Of a stretch of DNA of 43,038 nucleotides, positions 1 through 8,587 are shown in pieces (position 1 is the stretch's first letter; each line of letters begins with the position of its first letter). This DNA comes from an uncultured Pseudomonadota bacterium (GTDB lineage Bacteria; Pseudomonadota; Gammaproteobacteria; Burkholderiales; Rhodocyclaceae). The DNA lies in the NCBI GenBank assembly GCA_903951825.1, contig CAJBDJ010000025.1, forward strand, positions 1 to 43,038, in the 5' to 3' direction. Made by a program: the position numbers and the translations under genes. The notes under the pieces are model-generated. The model saw only the letters and a program-made list of their open reading frames with translations, did no database searches and was not told the origin of the DNA.

Positions 1-1
1 A

Positions 2-52
2 ACCATGTTTCCTTAATACTTCGATTTCCATATACACCTCGTTCGTGATCAC
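2..52 (-). CDS. istA: IstA-type transposase, N-terminal fragment
   Basis: Seventeen codons from a GTG at 52 read VITNEVYMEIEVLRKHG and continue off the left edge. The pattern of an acidic start followed by MEIxVLRxxG resembles the N-terminus of IstA transposases, which leads into a helix-turn-helix. The first ATG is at 31. The fragment sits in the expected orientation, pointing inward from the element's TGT end. Too little is visible to name the exact IS. Confidence 0.5.
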   Translation of the reverse strand, partial: MITNEVYMEIEVLRKHG

Positions 53-88
53 CGGCGCCTCAAATCCGCCGATCTTCTCTCAACTCGG

Positions 89-125
89 TGTATCAACTTT
101 CAATCGCTGGCCTGTATCAATTTAC
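89..125 (-). repeat. Two tandemly placed IS-end repeats
   Basis: On the minus strand, GTAAATTGATACA (125 to 113) and GAAAGTTGATACA (101 to 89) differ at three positions and are 24 bp apart, about two helical turns. Such spaced repeats near the tip are typical transposase-binding sites of IS21-type elements. Confidence 0.6.
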
Positions 126-139
126 ATCCGCTGCTGACA

Positions 140-1017
140 TCTGCTGCACCGTGCGCGGCGACCTGACGCGCAGCCTGACTGAGTTGTTCATGCGTTGCAT
201 GCGCCGCGAGTTGAAGCCGATCAGCCGAGTCATCATCGAAACCACCGGACTGGCCGATCCGGCGCCGGTGATCTACACACTGATGGAAGACTTCTTCGTT
301 GCAGATCGTTTCCGAATTGATGGTGTGGTGACTGTGGTCGATGCAACGCATCTCATGCAACAACTGTCGGCGCATGCCGAACCGGTCAAGCAAATCGCCA
401 TGGCTGACCGCCTTCTGCTTAGCAAGTGCGACCTGGCGACGCCAGAACAACTGGCCAACGTTAGCCGCACCCTGACTCGCCTCAACCCCTCCGCTGCGCA
501 GATTTTCGTCCGTCATGGCGAAGTAGCGGTCGCCTCGCTCACCCACTGCGGCCTGTACGACCCGGGCAGCAAAACGCCTGATGTCGCCGGCTGGCTGGCC
601 GAGGAAAAGGTGCGCGAGGAGCAGCGCAAGACGCATGGACATCATCACCATGAGCACGATGTCAACCGCCACGACGCGCATGTCTACAGCTTTGCCCTGA
701 CTTTTGACCAGCCGCTGCAATGGGTCTTCTTTGCCGATGCCGTCGCCACGCTGCTCGACACCATGGGTGACCGCATTCTGCGCATCAAGGGGCTGCTAAA
801 TGTCGTTGGTGACACCAAGCCACGCGTCGTCCAGTGCGTACAACATGTCATGTATCCCTATTTGCCACTCGATGACTGGCCGGCCGAAGCCCCTTACAAC
901 GACCGGCGCAGCCGTCTCGTCTTCATCGTCCGCGATCTGCCGCAGTCGATGATCGAACAGGCTTTCGCCATGTTCTGCGACGCCCGCGATGTCGGGGAGA
1001 TAGCGAAGACGTGCTGA
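140..1017 (+). pseudogene. cobW/COG0523 GTPase metallochaperone, 5'-truncated by the IS
   Basis: COG0523 proteins are G3E GTPases that insert or traffic metals, often zinc. What remains starts at the ICCTVRGDL motif and continues with the ETTGLADP switch segment, an SKCD version of the NKxD base-recognition motif, a His-rich linker (HGHHHHEHD) and the C-terminal CobW domain (RRSRLVFIVRDL). The P-loop GxxGxGKT and roughly the first 60-70 residues are absent. An open frame continues upstream to a GTG at 88, but that part is IS sequence, so a made protein could not bind GTP normally. It is first in the zinc operon; its stop overlaps the next gene by 7 bp. Confidence 0.85.
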
Positions 1018-1592
1018 TCCGTAAGTTGTTCAAGTTCGAGAACGCCCACATCGTGCGCGGCTGCAGCACGCGGCGTTGCTCGCACTCGATCCATGGTCAC
1101 TCCTACAAGGTCGAATTGTTGCTCGAAGCCCATGCGCTTGACCAAGGCCAGATGGTCTATGACTTCGGTCTGCTGAAGCACGGCCCGCGCACGCTGATTG
1201 ATGCCTTCGACCATGCCGTCGCTATCTGGTTGGACGATGACCCGGACTACATCGCCGCCTGCCAGCGCCTTTCCGAACGCTGGATACGGATTCCCGTCTC
1301 GCCCAGTGCCGAGCAATTCTCACGGCTCTTTTTCGTGCTGATCGACCGTCTGCTCGACCTCACCGAAATGGGCAATGGCGAGGCCGATGTGCGCCTGCAT
1401 TCCGTCATCGTCCACGAAACCGAAACCGGCTACGCCCAATGCTTCCGCCAGGATGCGGTCAACCCGAAAATGGGCATGATTTTGCTGGAAGACATTGAAT
1501 TTTCCCCCGCCATCCGCGACGACTGGCCCGATCCCGGGTTGTTCGACAAGCTCAAGCGCGGTGAGCGCACGGCCAATCCCATCCGAGTCTGA
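1011..1592 (+). CDS. QueD-like 6-carboxytetrahydropterin synthase paralogue
   Basis: A 193-residue member of the PTPS/QueD T-fold family, which makes 6-carboxy-tetrahydropterin (queuosine route) or related pterins. Zinc ligands H13 (ENAH), H28 and H30 (IHGH) are visible, as are the DAFDHA segment and the VHETETGYA segment carrying the pterin-anchoring Glu. The usual CxxxHGH is shifted: the nearest cysteine, C23, lies five residues before H28, with another at C18. QueD paralogues are known members of Zur/COG0523 neighbourhoods, probably as low-zinc backups. Start GTG 1011 overlaps the cobW stop, suggesting translational coupling. The substrate actually used is uncertain. Confidence 0.8.
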   Translation: MLIRKLFKFENAHIVRGCSTRRCSHSIHGHSYKVELLLEAHALDQGQMVYDFGLLKHGPRTLIDAFDHAVAIWLDDDPDYIAACQRLSERWIRIPVSPSAEQFSRLFFVLIDRLLDLTEMGNGEADVRLHSVIVHETETGYAQCFRQDAVNPKMGMILLEDIEFSPAIRDDWPDPGLFDKLKRGERTANPIRV

Positions 1593-1595
1593 ATT

Positions 1596-2156
1596 ATGAT
1601 CCGCAAGAACCCGTGCGGCGACCTGCCGCAAATCCACGAATCCGCCTACGTCGATCAGACCGCCATCATCTGCGGCAAGGTCATCATCGAGGAAAACGTC
1701 TTTGTCGGCCCCTACGCAGTGATCCGTGCCGACGAGGTGAACGCCAACGGCGACCTCGAGCCGATCCGCATTCGTGCCCACTCCAACATCCAGGACGGCG
1801 TCGTCATCCATTCCAAATCCGGCGCCCTGGTCGACATCGGCGAACACACCTCGATTGCCCATCGCTCCATCGTCCACGGCCCCTGTGTAGTCGGCAACAA
1901 CGTCTTCATCGGCTTCAACAGTGTGCTGTTCAACTGCACCGTCGGCGATGGCAGCGTCGTTCGCCACAACGCGGTCGTCGATGGTGCCGATCTGCCGGCG
2001 GGTTTCTACGTACCATCCACCGAGCGCATCGGCCCGCGCACCGACCTCGCCGCCATGCCCCGCGTCACGGCACAGGCCACGGAATTTTCGGAGGACGTCG
2101 TGCGCACCAATCACGAGTTGGTGCAGGGCTACAAACGCCTGCAGAACGAATTTTGA
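1596..2156 (+). CDS. Gamma-class carbonic anhydrase family protein
   Basis: A left-handed beta-helix protein of 186 residues built of hexapeptide repeats (for example NVFVGPYAVI and NNVFIGFNSV). The metal-binding histidines of gamma-carbonic anhydrases appear as H72 (VVIH), H89 and H94 (SIAHRSIVH), and R44, D46 and Q66 of the active-site region are present. The family forms trimers that hydrate CO2 using zinc or, in some members, iron or cobalt. A gamma-type enzyme in a zinc-limitation operon fits the known idea of a metal-flexible substitute for zinc-dependent carbonic anhydrases. It begins 3 bp after the preceding stop. Confidence 0.88.
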   Translation: MIRKNPCGDLPQIHESAYVDQTAIICGKVIIEENVFVGPYAVIRADEVNANGDLEPIRIRAHSNIQDGVVIHSKSGALVDIGEHTSIAHRSIVHGPCVVGNNVFIGFNSVLFNCTVGDGSVVRHNAVVDGADLPAGFYVPSTERIGPRTDLAAMPRVTAQATEFSEDVVRTNHELVQGYKRLQNEF

Positions 2157-2166
2157 GTCGCGCCAC

Positions 2167-3297
2167 ATGAGTTCGGCCACTCAACGTCTTGGCAGCATCG
2201 ACCGACTGCGCGGCGCCGTCATGGTGCTGATGCTGGTCGACCACGTGCGCGAGTTTTTCTATCTCCATCTGCAGGTCGGCGATCCGATGAGCATTGCCTC
2301 AACGCCGCCGGAACTGTTTTTCACACGCCTGACCAGCCATGTCTGCGCACCGGTTTTCGTCCTGCTGACCGGCCTGGGGGCCTGGCTTTACGGCAGCGGG
2401 CGCAGCTTGCAGGAGACGGCTGCCTATCTGGCCAAGCGCGGGCTGTTGTTGATCGTGCTGGAACTGACCGTGGTCGGCTTTGCCTGGTCGTTCAGCTTCA
2501 CACCGAAGATGATCTATCTGCAGGTGATCTGGGCAATCGGCCTGGCCATGCTGGCGCTTTCGGCTTTGCTCTGGCTGCCGCGTGCGGGTCAAATTTTGCT
2601 CGTGGCTTTGCTCGTCTTCGGCCACAACGCGCTTGATGCCGTGCATTTCGCCAACGGCGAGGCGGGATTCATTCCGTGGGCCATCCTGCACGACCGCAGC
2701 GTCATCGAACTAGGTGGCGGCATCGCGGCTCGCACCTCTTACCCCGTCCTGCCGTGGATCGGCATCATCCTGTTCGGCTACCTGCTCGGGCCACTGTATG
2801 CGCGTGAAGCATCGGTGGAGACAAGGCAACGCCGACTGCTTGCGATGGGCATGGCAGCCCTGGGTGCCTTCGTCGTTTTCCGTCTACTCAACGTCTATGG
2901 CGACCATGCCTGGCTGGCCGGGAACACGATATTGGCGAGCCTGATGTCTTTCCTCAACATCACCAAGTACCCGCCGTCACTCCATTTCATCCTGCTCACC
3001 CTCGGCATCGGCCTGCTCGCCCTGGCCGGAATGGAGCGCACGCAGGGCGGGCGAATGCTGGCCCTGATCGGGCGCGTGCCGATGTTTTTCTACATCGCTC
3101 ACCTCTACATGCTGCACCTGATTTATCTGCTGCTCGCCGCGTACTACGGCCCCAACCAGGGAGATCGCTTCGGCTTTTCCCAGGTCTGGATGATCTGGGC
3201 CATGGCCTTGCCTGTACTTGTCAGCCTTTACCTCCCCTGCCGCTGGTTTGGCCGGCTCAAGCAGGAAGGCCGGCAGGGCTGGATGCGCTATTTCTGA
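2167..3297 (+). CDS. DUF1624/COG3503 membrane acyltransferase-like protein
   Basis: A 376-residue integral membrane protein. The N-terminus has the family signature IDRLRGAVMVLMLVDHVREF (residues 11-30), with conserved His26, as in heparan-alpha-glucosaminide N-acetyltransferase-like proteins. About eight to ten hydrophobic segments follow. ATG 2167 is chosen because the signature starts right after it, although the frame is open well upstream inside the carbonic anhydrase gene. It lies 10 bp after that gene and 31 bp before the TonB receptor, so it is part of the operon. Bacterial members have no firmly known substrate; acylation of an envelope sugar or a metallophore is only a guess. Confidence 0.75.
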   Translation: MSSATQRLGSIDRLRGAVMVLMLVDHVREFFYLHLQVGDPMSIASTPPELFFTRLTSHVCAPVFVLLTGLGAWLYGSGRSLQETAAYLAKRGLLLIVLELTVVGFAWSFSFTPKMIYLQVIWAIGLAMLALSALLWLPRAGQILLVALLVFGHNALDAVHFANGEAGFIPWAILHDRSVIELGGGIAARTSYPVLPWIGIILFGYLLGPLYAREASVETRQRRLLAMGMAALGAFVVFRLLNVYGDHAWLAGNTILASLMSFLNITKYPPSLHFILLTLGIGLLALAGMERTQGGRMLALIGRVPMFFYIAHLYMLHLIYLLLAAYYGPNQGDRFGFSQVWMIWAMALPVLVSLYLPCRWFGRLKQEGRQGWMRYF

Positions 3298-3328
3298 TTT
3301 CTTTTTCTTTTGACGTTTCGGACCCATC

Positions 3329-5380
3329 ATGAAAATCAAAGCACTGACCCTCGCCGTCACCGCGGCATTCGCCACTGCCTCGCATGGCGCGCCCTCGGGA
3401 GAATCCACCATCACGCTCGGTGAGGTGACTGTACGCACTGCCCAGGGCGGCCCGCTGCTGACGACGAACATCCTCACTTCGGTCGACGTCATGGCCGGCG
3501 ACAAAATCGAAGACAAGCAGGTCATGAACAGTTGGGAATTGCTTGGCCAGATGCCGGGTATCCAGCTCACCGAAACCCGCATGGGTGCCGAATCCGGCAA
3601 GGCGACCTTGCGCGCCTTCAACGGCGAGGGCTACATCAACGGCATCAAGGTCTTGATCGACGGCATCCCGAGCAACGTCAATAGCGGCAATCAGCGTTTC
3701 ATCGACATGATCTTCCCGCTTGAGATCGACTACATCGAGGTCGTGCGTGGCACCAACGATCCGCGTTATGGGCTGCACAACATCGGCGGCAACATCAACT
3801 TCGGCACGCGTCAGGGTGGCAACTACACGGAAGGTCGGCTGACCTACGGCAGCTTCAATACGCGCGAACTCCAGGCCGCGTTCGGCCGCGAGTCGGGCGG
3901 CTTTGCCCAGAACTACTTCATCGCCAAGCAGGACTCGGACGGCTATCGCGATCATTCAAAGTCAGAGAAATACTCGCTGGGTGGCAAATGGTTCTACACC
4001 ACCGACGATCAGCGCCTGAAAGTGGGCCTGACGGCGCGCCTCTATGAACACGATGCCGAAGAGCCCGGTTACCTGACCACGACAGAAATGGCGGTTAGCC
4101 GCACGCAGTCCCCGGCAAAAAACGCCAACGACGGCAGCGAACGCGACATGAAGCAGGTTGCCGCCCATGCCGACTGGCAGATTCGTGACGACCTGCTGTT
4201 CAGCAACAAGCTGTATTTCAATGAGTACAAAGAAGATCGCAAGATCACCTTCACCAGTTATGCCGTCGGCAATGCGCCTAGGCAGCGTCGCCAGTGGGAC
4301 GAAACGCAGACCGGGTTGATCAGCACCCTGACCTGGCAAGCTAACAAAATGCTGACCCTGGACGGCGGCATCAATTTTGAACATCAGGAAAACGAATATC
4401 GTCGCTATCGCTTCAACTACAGCGTTCCCACCGATTTCTCCGCCACCCCGGCGCGCGTGCAGAACAACGACAACTACACGTTCAACAACTTTGGCGCCTA
4501 TGTTCAGGCCATCATCAAGCCGATCGACGCCCTGAAGATCATTCCTGCCTTCCGGGTGGACCGGTTTAACGGCCACACCCATTTGAACAGCAGCGGCGCC
4601 ACGGCCCCCTTGCAGGACTATGGCTGGATCAGCCAGCCCAAGCTGAGCGCCGTCTATAACCTGACAGCAAACACCAACGTGTACGCCAATTGGGGTAGAA
4701 CTTTCCAGGTACTGACCGGTTCCCGCGAACCCGCCTATCTGACCACTGGCCAGACTGCCTTTAACCCGTCGATCAATACCGGCAAGGAGATCGGCGTGAA
4801 GTTCAAGCCCATCGCCGGCACTGAAGCCCGAATTGCGCTCTGGCAGCAAGATGCGACGGACGAAGTGGCGAACATGCCGAGCACCGGAACGACGGTCAGC
4901 CTCGGCCAGACCCGGCGCCGGGGCGTGGATTTTCAGGTATCGAGCCGGGTCACTGACAAGCTGACACTGTGGTTCTCGCATGCCCAGCAGGAGGCGAAGG
5001 TCGTCAGCGCCTACACCTCGGGCGGCATTTCCCTGGCCGGCAAGGAAGTGTTTTCGACGCCTCGCACCATCACCAACCTGGGCGCCGAATACCAGGCCGA
5101 CGCCAACTGGCGTTTCGGCGTGCAGGGCCGGGCGCAGGGTGATTACTACATCGACGATCTCAACGCCAAGGGCAAGTACGGCGGCTTTGCCGTGCTCGAT
5201 GCCAGCGTGCGCTACGCCCTGTCGGCCACCACCAGCATTGACCTTCAGCTTAAGAACCTGACCGACCACAAGTACGAATACGTCTGGTATGACAACTTCT
5301 TCTGGGGTGGAGCCGACCAGCCGATGTTCTCGCCGGCGCCGGGGCGTTCGGGCTACCTGTCGCTTAACGTCAAGATGTAG
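3329..5380 (+). CDS. TonB-dependent outer-membrane receptor, probable zinc or zincophore uptake
   Basis: A 683-residue receptor with a signal peptide cleaved near residue 21 (SHGA), a TonB-box-like ITLGEVTVR at 28-36, a plug domain (LGQMPGIQLTETR, IEVVRGTNDPRYG) and a 22-strand-type barrel with TonB-dependent signatures toward the end. It would import a ligand into the periplasm using TonB-ExbBD, which is not in this window. There is no His-rich loop like that of ZnuD, so a chelated metal is as likely as free zinc. The last residues are NVKM, not the usual terminal aromatic. Zinc is inferred from the operon alone. Confidence 0.85.
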   Translation: MKIKALTLAVTAAFATASHGAPSGESTITLGEVTVRTAQGGPLLTTNILTSVDVMAGDKIEDKQVMNSWELLGQMPGIQLTETRMGAESGKATLRAFNGEGYINGIKVLIDGIPSNVNSGNQRFIDMIFPLEIDYIEVVRGTNDPRYGLHNIGGNINFGTRQGGNYTEGRLTYGSFNTRELQAAFGRESGGFAQNYFIAKQDSDGYRDHSKSEKYSLGGKWFYTTDDQRLKVGLTARLYEHDAEEPGYLTTTEMAVSRTQSPAKNANDGSERDMKQVAAHADWQIRDDLLFSNKLYFNEYKEDRKITFTSYAVGNAPRQRRQWDETQTGLISTLTWQANKMLTLDGGINFEHQENEYRRYRFNYSVPTDFSATPARVQNNDNYTFNNFGAYVQAIIKPIDALKIIPAFRVDRFNGHTHLNSSGATAPLQDYGWISQPKLSAVYNLTANTNVYANWGRTFQVLTGSREPAYLTTGQTAFNPSINTGKEIGVKFKPIAGTEARIALWQQDATDEVANMPSTGTTVSLGQTRRRGVDFQVSSRVTDKLTLWFSHAQQEAKVVSAYTSGGISLAGKEVFSTPRTITNLGAEYQADANWRFGVQGRAQGDYYIDDLNAKGKYGGFAVLDASVRYALSATTSIDLQLKNLTDHKYEYVWYDNFFWGGADQPMFSPAPGRSGYLSLNVKM

Positions 5381-5392
5381 TTGCGGACGACA

Positions 5393-5419
5393 GCCATGCC
5401 CAGCCTGCTGCGGCATGGC
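5393..5419 (+). terminator. Possible attenuating terminator after the TonB receptor
   Basis: GCCATGCC (5393-5400) pairs perfectly with GGCATGGC (5412-5419); the 11-nt loop can add CAGC/GCTG pairs. The stem is followed by GATTTCATTTTT. It lies 13 bp after the receptor stop and could reduce transcription into the downstream genes rather than end it. Confidence 0.5.
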
Positions 5420-5420
5420 G

Positions 5421-5460
5421 ATTTCATTTTTGGCCGATTTTTCCGGTTGACCGTAGCAAT
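5421..5460 (+). repeat. 40-bp copy of the zrgA-like signal-peptide region
   Basis: Matches 6148-6187 at 36 of 40 positions. In the matching frame it reads F-I-F-G-R-F-F-R-L-T-V-A-I, a worn version of the DUF2796 signal peptide. It stands directly before the DUF1826 gene and supplies part of that gene's leader. It is best read as the remnant of a duplicated DUF2796 gene start. Confidence 0.75.
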
Positions 5461-5472
5461 AGGAATTTTCCG

Positions 5473-6123
5473 ATGAACGCCCCGTTACCCCGCCACGCAC
5501 CCCGCTGTTGCGCCATCGCCGACGAACCGCTCGGCCTGACACGCATCTTCGATCCGGAAATCCAGCTTGCCCAGTGGCGACGGCCCGCCGACCCGGTCAT
5601 CGCCGACTGGCTGGCTGCACACGCTGGTGATCTGGGCAGCGGCTCGCGCCAGGTACTCACGCCGGGGCAACGGCCCGATCTCGGCCGCCTGCCATCAGGT
5701 GACGGGCGCGATGCGCTGGCCGCCGACATCGCCCTACAGGCCGAGATACTCGGCGAATTGCTCGATGCAGCGAGCATCGGCTTTCGCCTGGAAGTCGTCG
5801 GCCAGGCAATGTGCCCGCGCCTGCATGTCGACCGCGTCGGTATTCGGCTGTTATGCACCTATCGCGGCCCGGGAACGGAATGGGTGGAGGAAGCTTCGGT
5901 GGATCGCCGCTTCCTCGGCGCCGCCTCATGTGGCCTGCCGGATGAGGAGTCCGGCCTGTTGTTGGCCGGACATCGGATCGAGGCCATTCCACCCTTCGCC
6001 GTCGCGCTGCTCAAGGGCAGCCTGTGGCAAGGCAATGGCGGGCGGGGCATCGTCCATCGCTCGCCGGCTGTCGCTGTCGAGCAGGCACCACGGGTCTTGC
6101 TGGCGATGGATGCCGGCTGGTGA
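5473..6123 (+). CDS. DUF1826 family protein
   Basis: A 216-residue soluble protein matching DUF1826, a family of unknown function found beside zinc-uptake genes. The best conserved part is CPRLHVDRVGIRLLCTYRGPG (residues 114-134, here shown up to G134) and KGSLWQG...IVHRSP near 181-198. H118, D120 and H195, with R207 twelve residues later, are spaced like the HxD...H facial triad and 2-oxoglutarate-binding Arg of Fe(II) dioxygenases; that is my inference, not an established role. ATG 5473 follows an AGGAA at about 5462. The next gene begins 17 bp downstream. Confidence 0.75.
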   Translation: MNAPLPRHAPRCCAIADEPLGLTRIFDPEIQLAQWRRPADPVIADWLAAHAGDLGSGSRQVLTPGQRPDLGRLPSGDGRDALAADIALQAEILGELLDAASIGFRLEVVGQAMCPRLHVDRVGIRLLCTYRGPGTEWVEEASVDRRFLGAASCGLPDEESGLLLAGHRIEAIPPFAVALLKGSLWQGNGGRGIVHRSPAVAVEQAPRVLLAMDAGW

Positions 6124-6140
6124 TCAAACGGGAGGAGCCC

Positions 6141-6644
6141 ATGAAACATTTCATTTTTAGCCTATTTTTCGGGTTGACCGTGGCAATCGCCCAAGCCGCC
6201 CCGGCCCACGTCCACGGCGAGGCCCGCCTGGAAATCAGCGTCGACCGTGAGCAACTGGTCATCACGCTGGAGAGCCCGCTCGACAGCCTGCTCGGTTTTG
6301 AGCATTTGCCCCGTGATGCCGGCGAACGGCAAGCAGTCGAAGGCATGGCCGCAAAACTGAAAGAGGTCGGCAAAGTCTTGGTGCCGAGCGCCGCCGCGCA
6401 GTGCACATCGACCGGCATCGAACTGGAATCGCCGGCACTCGGCGGCAAGTCCGAGCCCGGCGGCCACAATGATCTCGACGCCCGCTACACCTGGCGCTGC
6501 GCAAAACCCGAAGCCCTGCGCGACGTGGCAACCGGTCTGTTTACCGATTTTCCCAGGCTGCGCCGCATTACCGTCGAATTCGCCGGTCAACAGGGCCAGC
6601 GTGCCGGGCGACTCGATGCCCGCAACCCGCGTTTCAGCTGGTGA
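6141..6644 (+). CDS. zrgA: ZrgA-type periplasmic zinc-binding protein (DUF2796)
   Basis: A 167-residue exported protein: signal peptide MKHFIFSLFFGLTVAIAQA, then HVHGEARL (23-30), SPLDSLLGFEHLPR and a paired-Cys C-terminal half. This is the DUF2796 pattern of ZrgA of Vibrio and of PA4063 of Pseudomonas, proposed zinc-binding partners of the downstream ABC genes. Those relatives usually carry a long His/Glu-rich loop in the middle; here that place holds only a short GGKSEPGGHNDLDA stretch, so metal capacity may be lower. ATG 6141 has a good AGGAG at 6132-6136. The stop overlaps the region of the ATPase start. Confidence 0.85.
   Translation: MKHFIFSLFFGLTVAIAQAAPAHVHGEARLEISVDREQLVITLESPLDSLLGFEHLPRDAGERQAVEGMAAKLKEVGKVLVPSAAAQCTSTGIELESPALGGKSEPGGHNDLDARYTWRCAKPEALRDVATGLFTDFPRLRRITVEFAGQQGQRAGRLDARNPRFSW
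6148..6187 (+). repeat. Second copy of the 40-bp repeat (inside zrgA)
   Basis: Coding copy of the repeat at 5421-5460, covering codons 3-16 of the signal peptide. Four mismatches separate the two copies. Confidence 0.75.
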
Positions 6645-6646
6645 GC

Positions 6647-7311
<665 letters not shown>

Positions 7312-7315
<4 letters not shown>

Positions 7316-8574
7316 AACCGCTGCTCCACATCGCCTTGAAAAGCGCCTGGAACCGCCGGCTGACGCTCGGCCTGACCTTGCTCGCCATCGCCTTGTCCGT
7401 GACCCTGCTGCTCTCGGTCGAGCGCATTCGCCAGGCGGCGCGCGACGGTTTCGCCCAGTCGGTCTCCGGCACCGACCTCATCGTCGGCGCCCGCGGCAGC
7501 CCGCTGCAACTGGTACTCTACGCCGTCTTCAATATTGGCGAGGCCAGCAACAATGTCGACTGGCAGAGCTATCAGGCCATCGCCGCCAATCCGGTCGTGG
7601 CATGGAGCGTGCCGCTGGCGCTCGGCGACTCCCATCGCGGCTTCCCGGTACTCGGCACGACGCCAGCCTACTTTGAACACTATCGCTACGGTGACCGCCA
7701 GCCGCTGCGTTTCACCAGCGGGCAGGCCTTCAATGGCCTGTTTGAAGCCGTGCTCGGCGCCGAGGTCGCGGCGAAACTCGGTTACCAACTCGGCGACCGC
7801 CTCACCCTCAGCCACGGCAGCGGCCCCTTGCCCGGCCTTGAGCATGAGGACAAGCCTTTCACTGTGGTTGGCATCCTGGCACCGACCGGCACGCCGGTGG
7901 ACCGCCGGGTGCAGGTCAGCCTCGCCGCCATCGAGGCCATCCACCTCGACTGGCAGGGCGGCGCGCCGATTCCCGGCCTGGCAATCCCGGCCGAAATCGT
8001 CAGTAAATTCGACCTGCAACCGAAGACCATCACCGCCTTCCTGCTCGGACTGCATCAGCGCAGCGCCGTCTTCCGGCTGCAGCGCAAGATTTCCGAGTTC
8101 CGTGGCGAGCCGCTACTCGCCGTAATGCCCGGGGTCGCCCTCGACCAGTTGTGGCAAACGGTCGGCATCGTCGAAAAGGCCTTGCTCGGCATTTCCTGGC
8201 TGGTCTTCGCCGTCGGGCTAAGCGGGCTGGCAGCAGTGATGCTCGCCAGCCTCAACGAGCGTCGGCGCGAACTGGCCGTACTGCGCTCGGTCGGCGCCGG
8301 GCCGCGCCACATCGTATTCCTGCTGGTGATCGAAAGCCTGTTAGTCACGCTGCTGGGCGTGCTGCTCAGTGTGGCGGCAGTGAGTGTCGCCGCTTGGCTC
8401 GGTGGCCCCTGGCTGGCCGCCTGGTTTGGCCTGTCGACGCTGCCGCTGGCCGTTTCGCCCGGCGAACTGCGCCTGCTCGCCGGCATTTTTGCCGCCGCGT
8501 TGCTGGTCAGTCTGTGGCCGGCCTGGCGCGCTTACCGGCTGTCGCTGGCCGACGGCCTGATTCCCCGTTTATGA
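7312..8574 (+). CDS. FtsX/MacB-like ABC permease of the zinc-linked system
   Basis: A 420-residue inner-membrane protein: one membrane helix near 15-37, a large periplasmic MacB-core-like domain (about 40-270), then three helices in the C-terminal FtsX domain (GLSGLAAVMLASLNERRRELAVLRSVGA is the typical coupling region, here named by its ends GLSG and SVGA). Permeases of this type more often drive mechanical work or envelope transfer than classical import, so the transported object, zinc itself or a zinc-binding protein cycle, is open. Translationally coupled to the ATPase by an ATGA overlap. Confidence 0.9.
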
Positions 8575-8587
8575 AAGTTTGCCCACG

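Larger units (their letters stand above)
1..139 (-). mobile_element. End of an IS21-family insertion sequence (cut by window edge)
   Basis: Read on the minus strand, the segment begins TGTCAGCAGCGG at 139 and carries two near-identical internal repeats, then an open frame entering a transposase-like N-terminus that runs off the window. IS21-family ends start with TGT and have several short internal repeats, which is what is seen here. The boundary at about 139 is placed where the CobW reading (ICCTVRGDL) resumes. The rest of the element, its other end and the target duplication lie outside the window. The family call rests on end structure and a 17-residue protein fragment, so it is likely but not proven. 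Confidence 0.65.

Noticed and set aside
88-1017. A 309-residue CobW protein starting at GTG 88
   Set aside because: Residues before ICCTVRGDL are translated IS-end sequence and the P-loop is missing, so this is a read-through frame of a truncated gene, not a normal start.
1320-2180. Long open frame on the minus strand opposite the carbonic anhydrase
   Set aside because: Antisense frame caused by GC-rich codons; Asp/Val/Gly-rich and without domain patterns, while the plus strand has a clear gamma-carbonic anhydrase.
3962-5542. 526-codon open frame on the minus strand opposite the TonB receptor
   Set aside because: Shadow frame; the plus strand encodes a full receptor with signal peptide.
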